A stretch of 12,276 nt of DNA, from contig VBAY01000003.1 of NCBI GenBank assembly GCA_005883085.1, forward strand, positions 1 through 12,276, in the 5' to 3' direction. The translations under genes and the position numbers were made by a program. Source of the stretch: Candidatus Bathyarchaeota archaeon (GTDB taxonomy: Archaea; Thermoproteota; Bathyarchaeia; 40CM-2-53-6). Below, one piece after another: positions 1 to 6,075 of the stretch. Under the pieces are notes generated by a model. The model was not told the DNA's origin and did not search any database. It worked only from the letters and a program-made list of their open reading frames with translations. Positions within the stretch are counted from its first letter, which is position 1, and each line of letters opens with the position of its first letter.

Positions 1-450
1 AATCGCAACTACGGATACCACTGGACGAACCGGGGTCCGTGACCTTTGAGCGATGATTGGCGCGCTTTCTGTACCGGTGCCCCCTCCGAGGCCCGTGACA
101 ACGATTGTAAAGTCAGATCCATCGGTGTAGGTTGTAACTCGGTGAGCAGCGGACAGGAACGTTCTTTGGTCATCTCGCCTTGTTACCAATCTTGTGGCTG
201 TTTGGCAGGCGGCCTGGTCTAGGAATACCTTGTTTCTCGCCAAGGATCGAGAGAGTTGTCCCCTGTCGGTGTTAACCGCTACGCAACGGCTCGGACTGAC
301 TCCACCCCCTATCGCATGACTCAATAGATTGTTCCCCGCACCTCCTACTCCAACAACGGAGACTCTGAGCGCCGGGTTCGCGAGCCTCTCGTCAGAAGAG
401 ATTTCTTCAGCAGACAAATCGATCAATACAGTTGGGAAGGGAACGATCAT
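1..450 (-). CDS. FtsZ-family (tubulin superfamily) GTPase, divergent, N-terminal part only
   Basis: The 150 codons read from the ATG at 450-448 stay open to the window edge, so the C-terminal half is missing. The translation shows the FtsZ nucleotide-binding signatures in order: T1 loop VVGVGGAGNN (residues 32-41), T2 motif AVNTDRGQL (58-66) and the tubulin signature TGLGGGTGTESAPIIA (119-134), which in ordinary FtsZ reads GGGTGTGAAP. FtsZ proteins bind GTP and polymerise into filaments, usually for cell division. This copy is unusual: the stretch between T2 and T4 (about residues 78-102) lacks the glycine/alanine-rich T3 loop of canonical FtsZ and has charged residues instead. An in-frame TAG at 516-514 and the lack of any ATG, GTG or TTG after it fix the start. 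No Shine-Dalgarno motif is visible. It could be a divergent division FtsZ or a non-division paralogue. Family assignment is firm; role is not. Confidence 0.88.
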   Translation of the reverse strand, partial: MIVPFPTVLIDLSAEEISSDERLANPALRVSVVGVGGAGNNLLSHAIGGGVSPSRCVAVNTDRGQLSRSLARNKVFLDQAACQTATRLVTRRDDQRTFLSAAHRVTTYTDGSDFTIVVTGLGGGTGTESAPIIAQRSRTPVRPVVSVVAI

Positions 451-610
451 ATATCGTAGAATGACTAAAACGTATTCAAATCGTAATACGAAATGACAGA
501 TTACTTCGACGTACTAATAAGTACACCCGTCAATCGTTGGTTGAACCAGTCAAGCGCTCTCTCCCTAGATATGCTGTGCCTTAGGCAGAAGTGTTCGGTC
601 GTTCGGGGTT
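451..610. promoter_or_regulatory. Intergenic region with two palindromes ahead of the FtsZ-like gene
   Basis: These 160 bases separate the FtsZ-like start from the gcvPB stop. They contain a perfect inverted repeat CGTATT (471-476) / AATACG (485-490) with 8 bases between, lying 21-40 bases upstream of the FtsZ-like ATG where an archaeal TATA/BRE would sit. A second one, GTACT (511-515) / AGTAC (520-524), has a 4-base spacer. The left part is AT-rich. No clear TATA consensus, tRNA or T-rich terminator was seen. An operator role for the palindromes is inference. Confidence 0.35.
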
Positions 611-2134
611 TCATGGAGTGTTATCTCGAGCGTTGGGAATGTTCCATTTGAGCGTAAGTGTCTTTGGATGTGAAGCCTTCACCTCATCGATTCTTCCGAC
701 CGATGTGTTGTGAGGAGCACTTCGAAGTCGTTCAGGATCAGAATCGGCTTCCTTTCCAACTCTGATGAACGCTTCAACAAGCTCGTCGAGATCGCGAAGA
801 CTCTCAGTTTCAGGTGCTTCGACCATCATCGCCTCCTCCACAATCTGGGGAAAATATACTGTTGGCGAGTGAAGCCCCCAATCGAGCATCCTTTTGCCGA
901 TATCCAACGCTCTGACACCTGTCCGTTCATTGATCTTCTTAGCGCTCAGTACGAACTCGTGCTTCCTCCGCGGACTGAACGGAAGTTCAAACTTGCTGTG
1001 CTCGAGAACTTTGGCCAGAACATAGTTTGTGTTCAATACCGCGGTTTCAGCCACGGCCTTGAGCCCATCAGGGCCGAGGCTTAGGATGTAGGCGTAGGCT
1101 CTTACCAAGACACCGATGTTGCCGTGAAACGCGGTGACTTTCCCGACAGAATGGGGAACGTCGTAGTCGAAGAAGTATTTCTTTCCGTCAAAACCAACCA
1201 ATGGGACGGGAAGGAATCGTTCGAGGTCCTTTCTAACTCCTACCGGTCCTGCCCCCGGGCCGCCGCCACCGTGGGGAGTCGCAAAGGTCTTGTGAAGATT
1301 GAGATGAACGATATCGAATCCCATATCTCCTGGCCGAACCTTTCCCAGAATCGCGTTGAAGTTTGCCCCGTCGTAGTACAGGAGGCCCCCCGCGTCATGA
1401 ACCGCTTCCGCGATTTGGAGAACATTCTTCTCGAAAATACCGAGCGTGTTCGGATTGGTGATCATCAGACCCGCCGTCTTGGGACCTGCTACCTTGCGGA
1501 GAGCCTCAAGGTCTACCGTGCCCTCGCCGTTTGAGGGGACGACAATAACGTTGAATCCGGCCATCGCTGCACTGGCGGGGTTTGTTCCGTGGGCAGAGTC
1601 CGGGATTATCATTTCACGCCGCTGTTCTAGTTCTCCCTTCGATTTGTGATAGGCGCGCATGATTAGAGCCCCAAGGTATTCTCCTGCGGCACCGGCGACG
1701 GGCTGGAGCGACATTCGGCTCATTCCCGTGATTTCTGCAAGGAACTCGTCCAACCGGTGCAATAGTGCCAGGATGCCCTGCACCGTCGACTCGTCTTGCT
1801 CAGGATGTATCTTCTCCAGCTTCGGATTCTGGGCGATGGTCTCAGAGACTTTCGGATTGTACTTCATCGTACAACTCCCAAGAGGATAGATTCCTAGATC
1901 TACCGCAAAGTTCTCCTGCGAGAGACGCGTATAATGGCGAACCACCTCCGGCTCCGAAACCTCCGGAAGCGGAGGCAGCCCGTTTCTCAACAGGGCTTTT
2001 GGAACGTTATTCCAGGGGTCATGCCCGACGACCTTCCGCTCGATGTCGCTGGGTCTCGTTGGATTGTGCCCTTTCTTGCCAGCAGCCGATCTCTCTATGA
2101 GGAGAGGTTCGTCCCACTTTGCCTGGTGGAACAA
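611..2134 (-). CDS. gcvPB: Glycine dehydrogenase (decarboxylating) subunit 2, P-protein beta
   Basis: This is the PLP-binding subunit of the split P-protein of the glycine cleavage system. With GcvPA it decarboxylates glycine and passes the aminomethyl group to the lipoyl arm of the H protein in the cytosol. The 507 residues match the usual length of the family. Visible motifs are YPLGSCTMKYNPK (83-95), HGTNPASA (182-189) and NLHKTFATPHGGGGPG (279-294), in which Lys282 is the expected Schiff-base lysine. The start is TTG at 2134, supported by AGAGG (2147-2143) eight bases upstream, embedded in the last codons of gcvPA. Only 3 bases separate the gcvPA stop from this TTG, so translation is probably coupled. 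No H- or T-protein gene is in the window. Identification is secure. Confidence 0.97.
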   Translation of the reverse strand: MFHQAKWDEPLLIERSAAGKKGHNPTRPSDIERKVVGHDPWNNVPKALLRNGLPPLPEVSEPEVVRHYTRLSQENFAVDLGIYPLGSCTMKYNPKVSETIAQNPKLEKIHPEQDESTVQGILALLHRLDEFLAEITGMSRMSLQPVAGAAGEYLGALIMRAYHKSKGELEQRREMIIPDSAHGTNPASAAMAGFNVIVVPSNGEGTVDLEALRKVAGPKTAGLMITNPNTLGIFEKNVLQIAEAVHDAGGLLYYDGANFNAILGKVRPGDMGFDIVHLNLHKTFATPHGGGGPGAGPVGVRKDLERFLPVPLVGFDGKKYFFDYDVPHSVGKVTAFHGNIGVLVRAYAYILSLGPDGLKAVAETAVLNTNYVLAKVLEHSKFELPFSPRRKHEFVLSAKKINERTGVRALDIGKRMLDWGLHSPTVYFPQIVEEAMMVEAPETESLRDLDELVEAFIRVGKEADSDPERLRSAPHNTSVGRIDEVKASHPKTLTLKWNIPNARDNTP

Positions 2135-2137
2135 CGT

Positions 2138-3529
2138 CTATGCCTCTAGAAACTTTTCGATGAGGAGCCGAAGCTTGTCAATGGCTTCGGTGCTATGGAC
2201 TTCTGTCACGCAGAAAAGAGCACTCTCACCCAGCTCAGGAAAGTCTTTCACCAGACTCTTGCCCCCATGAACTCCATGGCCGAGCAGTGACTTATTCAGT
2301 CTGGCAAGAGTTCCCCTCGCTCCTTTGAAAGAGATAACAAACTCTTGATAGTGCGGATCCCTGAAACGAGGCACCACGACGCCTGGTATCTCGCTAAGCA
2401 TCTTGATCGCATAGCCCGTCTTGACGAGAATGCTCTCGAACAGCTGGCGAAGGCCTTGAGGCCCCAAGAGGGAAAGATAGACAGCAGCTCCTATTGCAAA
2501 CAGAGCCTCATTTGTGCAAATGTTAGACGTAGCCTTCTCCCGACGAATGTGCTGCTCTCTAGTCTGTAGGACCATGCTGAACGCTCTCTCTTTCTCATCG
2601 AAAGTCGTAGTCATGCCGATCAATCGGCCTGGTAGTTGCCGAATCAGGTTCTCTCCACGACACCCGATAATCCCCAGAGCAGGTCCACCGAAATTCATCT
2701 CGGTCGATATCGATTGGCCCTCAGCTATCACAATGTCCACCTCGTACTCTCCTGGAGGCTTCAATCCTCCCAGCGATACAGGATCAAAGCCCACAATCGA
2801 CAAAGCTCCCTTCACATGACATATCGAGGGAACGTTCACGACCTCTGGATCGAGGACGCCGAAGAACGAGGGAACCTCACAATACACCGCAGCCGTGTCC
2901 CGGTCGACTTTGGATACTAGGTCGCCTTTTTCTAGGCCCCCTGTCTCCCTGTCGTATCTGAAAGTCTCGATTCCGATGCCTGCTGGTTCCGTGTAGTTTT
3001 TCAGAACTGAGAACTTTCCAGGATGCAAGCCTTCAGGCACCAGAATCTTCTTCCTTCCTGTCGCTCTAGACGCCATCCTAGCGGCTTCGCCCAGAGCCGT
3101 CGAGCCATCGTAAAGCGAGGAATTGACAGCGTCCATCTGGGTGAGGTCTGCGATCATGGACTGGAATTCGAACAGGGATTGGAGGAGTCCTTGAGAGATC
3201 TCTGCCTGATAGGGAGTGTAGGAGGTTTGGAATTCGGTCCTTGCGAGGATAGCCTTGACTGCTGCGGGAAGATAGTGATTGTAGACGCCTGCCCCGAGGA
3301 AGATTGGCATATCACTAGCCGATTTGTTCTCGGCTAGCACATTATCGAGGTGACTCTTGACCTCCTGCTCTGAAGGTAGCCAGTCCACCTTCAACGCGCG
3401 GTTGGTTCGAACCTGACTTGGAATGTCAGAATATAGCTCGTCTATAGAAGCGACTCCGATAGCCTCCAACATGATTTTTCGAATCGGCGCACCTGCATTG
3501 GGAAGAAAGGGATGGTCGAATGTCGCCAT
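2138..3529 (-). CDS. gcvPA: Glycine dehydrogenase (decarboxylating) subunit 1, P-protein alpha
   Basis: This is the partner of GcvPB; the two subunits together form the glycine decarboxylase that in bacteria such as E. coli and in eukaryotes is one long chain. The 463 residues are close to the normal 440-460. Recognisable conserved blocks are FLGAGVYNHYLP (77-88), TSYTPYQAEISQG (102-114) with the following LLQSLFEFQ, and SLYDGSTALGEAA (138-150). The ATG at 3529 is preceded by a weak AGGA (3539-3536) six bases upstream. It is the first gene of the gcvPA-gcvPB operon and diverges from the GlcNAc-1-phosphate transferase gene. The TATA-like element at 3592-3599, read on this strand as TTATAAAA, would give a leader of about 40 bases. 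Nothing is truncated or odd. Confidence 0.97.
   Translation of the reverse strand: MATFDHPFLPNAGAPIRKIMLEAIGVASIDELYSDIPSQVRTNRALKVDWLPSEQEVKSHLDNVLAENKSASDMPIFLGAGVYNHYLPAAVKAILARTEFQTSYTPYQAEISQGLLQSLFEFQSMIADLTQMDAVNSSLYDGSTALGEAARMASRATGRKKILVPEGLHPGKFSVLKNYTEPAGIGIETFRYDRETGGLEKGDLVSKVDRDTAAVYCEVPSFFGVLDPEVVNVPSICHVKGALSIVGFDPVSLGGLKPPGEYEVDIVIAEGQSISTEMNFGGPALGIIGCRGENLIRQLPGRLIGMTTTFDEKERAFSMVLQTREQHIRREKATSNICTNEALFAIGAAVYLSLLGPQGLRQLFESILVKTGYAIKMLSEIPGVVVPRFRDPHYQEFVISFKGARGTLARLNKSLLGHGVHGGKSLVKDFPELGESALFCVTEVHSTEAIDKLRLLIEKFLEA
2143..2147 (-). promoter_or_regulatory. Ribosome binding site that fixes the TTG start of gcvPB
   Basis: AGAGG on the minus strand lies within the final codons of gcvPA, 8 bases before the TTG at 2134. 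It supports the non-ATG start and suggests translational coupling of the two P-protein subunits. Confidence 0.6.
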
Positions 3530-3591
3530 CGGGATTCCTATCGCGGTCGGTTTCCGACTACTGATAATCCTTCGCCCGAGGAAATCATTTC

Positions 3592-3599
3592 TTTTATAA
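3592..3599 (+). promoter_or_regulatory. Archaeal TATA box, possibly bidirectional
   Basis: TTTTATAA lies in an AT-rich patch. Its centre (about 3596) is 27 bases before the ATG at 3623, the standard archaeal distance from TATA to transcription start, so the plus-strand gene is probably transcribed leaderless. Read on the minus strand it is TTATAAAA, also a good TATA box, placed to serve gcvPA with a short leader. Experimental start sites are not available. Confidence 0.55.
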
Positions 3600-3622
3600 T
3601 CAGTTCCGATGACCCAAAATTC

Positions 3623-4642
3623 ATGCTCCCTAGCGGGTGGGAGGTTACCGCTGCCGTCCTACTTGCGATCGTATCTTTTCCAGTCGCCCTAGTTCTCACT
3701 CGCTTCTTCATCAAAATTAACGCAAAGAGAGGAATTGTTGGAATAGACATCCACAAATTGACCAAGCCAAACATCCCTGAGATGTGTGGCGCCTCAATAC
3801 CTATCACGCTGATACTCTTGTCAGCGGTCTACGTACTCATCGGCGGGGGAAACTCGTTGATGATGCTCGCCTTCTCCCTGGTCGTTGGGTCTGCAGCGGT
3901 CGTAGGGGCACTGGATGACCGGCTAAATATGAGGGGTATCTACAAACCCCTGCTCACTCTTCTTTGCGGTCTACCAATAGTAGCTCTCGGATTGCTTTAT
4001 CCTAATCAAGTGTACAACCCCACACTACAAGTTCCTATCTTCGGAGTCTTCCATTTGCCGGTAATCTATCCGTTGAGCATACCCGTCGCCATCGCAGTGA
4101 CCTCGAACACGACCAACATGCTTGACCCCCTGAATGGAACCATGGCAGGGGGCGTCTCGATAATCTCTGCCGCTCTTCTCATAGGAGTCGTCCTCACCAA
4201 CCCCGCTCCAAGCTCAGTCTTCCTGTACGCCTGCCTACTCTTCACCGCTCTGGGCTTCTTCTACTTCAACAGATACCCGTCAAGAGCCTTCGCTGGAAAC
4301 GTGGGACAACTGTCGGTAGGAGCAGCGCTGGGTGCGCTCGCTATCCTTAGCAGGAATGAAATAGCGAGCATAGTTGCCATGTTTCCCAACATCCAAAATT
4401 CCTTTTTTTTCCTTTCAAAAATCAAAAGGTTCACCGAGCATAGAGCACTGACCGCAAAGCCAACAAGACTGCTCGACGATGGCCGTCTTGCCTCGTCATC
4501 AGATCCCAAAGCACCTCTGACCCTTGTTAGAACCCTGCTGGTTGGTCGACCCGCTAAAGAGTCTGAGATCGTCTCGACGATATTTGCGCTCTACCTCATC
4601 TCGGGAGCGCTAGCGTTGATCACGATGATTCTGGTAGGGTGA
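3623..4642 (+). CDS. Archaeal UDP-GlcNAc:dolichyl-phosphate GlcNAc-1-phosphate transferase-like membrane enzyme (Alg7/DPAGT1/MraY superfamily)
   Basis: Multi-pass membrane enzyme of 339 residues, probably moving a GlcNAc-1-phosphate type sugar onto a polyprenyl phosphate at the cytosolic face, the first step of lipid-linked oligosaccharide assembly for N-glycosylation. Superfamily motifs are in order: GALDDRLNMRGIYK (95-108, the DDxxxxxxxxK block), NTTNMLDPLNG (162-172) and FNRYPSRAFAGNVGQL (215-230). The bacterial HHHxE motif is absent; the end KPTRLLDDG (279-287) is typical of the archaeal GPT branch. In the third motif bacterial and eukaryotic relatives have GD, where the Asp binds Mg2+; here it is Asn226. 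An in-frame ATG at 3512 would overlap gcvPA and add 37 non-membrane residues; I prefer ATG 3623, since the TATA box at 3592 is at leaderless distance. The exact sugar and lipid are not visible. Confidence 0.88.
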   Translation: MLPSGWEVTAAVLLAIVSFPVALVLTRFFIKINAKRGIVGIDIHKLTKPNIPEMCGASIPITLILLSAVYVLIGGGNSLMMLAFSLVVGSAAVVGALDDRLNMRGIYKPLLTLLCGLPIVALGLLYPNQVYNPTLQVPIFGVFHLPVIYPLSIPVAIAVTSNTTNMLDPLNGTMAGGVSIISAALLIGVVLTNPAPSSVFLYACLLFTALGFFYFNRYPSRAFAGNVGQLSVGAALGALAILSRNEIASIVAMFPNIQNSFFFLSKIKRFTEHRALTAKPTRLLDDGRLASSSDPKAPLTLVRTLLVGRPAKESEIVSTIFALYLISGALALITMILVG

Positions 4643-4905
4643 AAAGACTGAACCAGCGAGCTATCGCGCTGCAACTTATCGTATTCCTTACCCAGTGGGG
4701 GCTAATGATAACTGGATTTGGAATCCTTGCCCTGATCGTGGCACCTCTACGTGTACAGTTAGACCCAAGCCTCGGCCGCTATTTTGACGCAGGAGTGAAA
4801 GCTATGATAGCGCTAGTTTTGTCGATCTTCTGGCTCTTCATATGGGACCGACAAGTACGCCTATACTTCTACAGGAAGAAGGAGAGTGCCGCAGAACCTG
4901 TCTAG
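4639..4905 (+). CDS. Small two-helix membrane protein, function unknown
   Basis: An 88-residue protein starting at GTG 4639, whose first bases overlap the stop of the preceding transferase gene (GTGA), so it is very likely translated by coupling in the same operon. It has two hydrophobic segments, about residues 11-36 and 53-70, separated by a short polar stretch, and a basic tail (VRLYFYRKKES) that should lie in the cytosol. I recognise no family. Its position suggests a role with the glycosyltransferase, for example as a small subunit or stabiliser, but that is inference. Its stop at 4903-4905 overlaps the stop of the convergent ATP-grasp gene, so no room remains for a separate terminator. 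Confidence 0.75.
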   Translation: MKRLNQRAIALQLIVFLTQWGLMITGFGILALIVAPLRVQLDPSLGRYFDAGVKAMIALVLSIFWLFIWDRQVRLYFYRKKESAAEPV

Positions 4906-5972
4906 GAGTAGTCTTCTGCGCGCCATTTACCCTCTTCCGCCATTGTGAAGCCCATGTCAGTATTCTTAGTGAACCACAGGTTCGCGGGCAATGCGTTCAG
5001 AGCCTTGCTCGATGGAATCCTCTCGCCCAGACATATCCTCGCAGCCAGCCATGGAAAATTCCACTCTGGATGACCTAGTTTCAAAGAGGCCAAGGTGAGA
5101 TAGTGAACGTTGGTCGTGAACCGACAGTTGACCTCCGTCGGACGCGGAACACCGCTCGCGTCTCCCTTTAGATCGACACAAAATATTCCATGAGGATTCT
5201 TGGAAACGGCCCTGATCGCTTCTAAGGCGGTCGTGTTTACCCTGTTCGAATGAACTACCCGGTTTAACTTGGAGGTCCCACCCGACCCCACAATTCGATG
5301 TCCCACCCAACTCAGACGCTCCCTCACCATCGAGGTCACCAGCTTTCCCTCGTTCCACACCGACATGAAACAGAAATCTCGATTTGGAAGATACTCTTCC
5401 ACAATGAAATCGGTCTTCAAGCCTTCCGCCCAGTGGTATTCGATCCAGTGTTCCACACTACTCCGGCTTCTGGCTAGACAGCTGAGACTTCCGCCCGCCC
5501 CCTGTCTCGCTCTCACCCAACATGGGAACGCAAGCCTCCTAACCGATTGTCGAGTCCTGCGACTACGCGGCGAGAGAACAATTGGCTCTTTCCTGAGACC
5601 CTTCTTGAACCATCTAGACAACGCTTCGTACTTGTCCTGACATATCTTCACGGCCTCACGATCTGGGAGGAATACTGACGCGCGAACTTGGTCTCTATCC
5701 CTCGATAATCGGCCTACTTCTGAGTCAGGTTGAGGAAAGACCATCTCGACACTATCCTTCTTAATGACTTGGTTAAGGCGCGACACGTATCGAGGGCTAG
5801 TAGCAGAAGGAAGAATGTACGCTCTGTCGATCCATCCATTGAGTTCTACGCTTGTCTTGTCAACATCGGTTCCGTAGAGGAGGATTTTCTTGCCGTCGTT
5901 GCTGACGCGCAAGCTCCAGCAAACATTGTTGCCTGCACTACCCCCAGCTCCTGTGACCAGAATGCTCCGCAT
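4902..5972 (-). CDS. CarB-like ATP-grasp ligase, substrate unknown
   Basis: A 356-residue cytosolic enzyme with a pre-ATP-grasp Rossmann domain (ILVTGAGGSAGNN, residues 4-16; about 1-115) followed by an ATP-grasp fold. Visible features are DKYEALSRWFKKG (113-125), the glycine loop VRARQGAGGS (153-162), FIVEEYLPNRDF (189-200), GIFCVDLKG (262-270) and PTEVN (278-282). Asp267, Glu280 and Asn282 sit where metal/ATP ligands are expected. ATP-grasp enzymes join a carboxylate to an amine or thiol through an acyl-phosphate. Archaeal homologues are often labelled carbamoyl-phosphate synthase large subunit-like, but this is far too short to be CarB. The ATG at 5972 has AAGG (5983-5980) seven bases upstream. 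It is convergent with the transferase operon and divergent from the 6076 gene, so a link to glycan or cofactor synthesis is only a guess. Confidence 0.8.
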   Translation of the reverse strand: MRSILVTGAGGSAGNNVCWSLRVSNDGKKILLYGTDVDKTSVELNGWIDRAYILPSATSPRYVSRLNQVIKKDSVEMVFPQPDSEVGRLSRDRDQVRASVFLPDREAVKICQDKYEALSRWFKKGLRKEPIVLSPRSRRTRQSVRRLAFPCWVRARQGAGGSLSCLARSRSSVEHWIEYHWAEGLKTDFIVEEYLPNRDFCFMSVWNEGKLVTSMVRERLSWVGHRIVGSGGTSKLNRVVHSNRVNTTALEAIRAVSKNPHGIFCVDLKGDASGVPRPTEVNCRFTTNVHYLTLASLKLGHPEWNFPWLAARICLGERIPSSKALNALPANLWFTKNTDMGFTMAEEGKWRAEDYS

Positions 5973-6010
5973 GGCGATACCTTGGTGTCGCGTTTCGTAC
6001 TTCTATGGGA

Positions 6011-6019
6011 ATAAATAAG
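6011..6019. promoter_or_regulatory. TATA-like element between two divergent genes
   Basis: ATAAATAAG lies between the ATP-grasp gene and the 6076 gene. Read on the minus strand as CTTATTTAT it would place an ATP-grasp transcript start near 5988, leaving a short leader that includes the AAGG ribosome site. Read on the plus strand it would start near 6041, close to the alternative TTG at 6040 and about 35 bases before the ATG at 6076. Confidence 0.4.
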
Positions 6020-6075
6020 TAGGGAGTCTTGCCGGATGCTTGGCAAACTCCTACGGTGCACAATGGTCTCAGCAA

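Noticed and set aside
541..610. Possible tRNA on the minus strand (a GGTTCAACC-like T-arm)
   Set aside because: No acceptor stem, anticodon arm or D-arm could be paired around it.
3512..3622. Upstream ATG extension of the transferase gene
   Set aside because: It overlaps gcvPA by 18 bases, encodes a polar non-conserved stretch, and the TATA box lies inside it at leaderless distance from ATG 3623.
6040..6075. TTG start for the ribophorin I-like protein
   Set aside because: It is possible and fits a leaderless transcript, but it adds 12 uncharged residues before an ideal MK-initiated signal peptide. Kept as an alternative in the entry.
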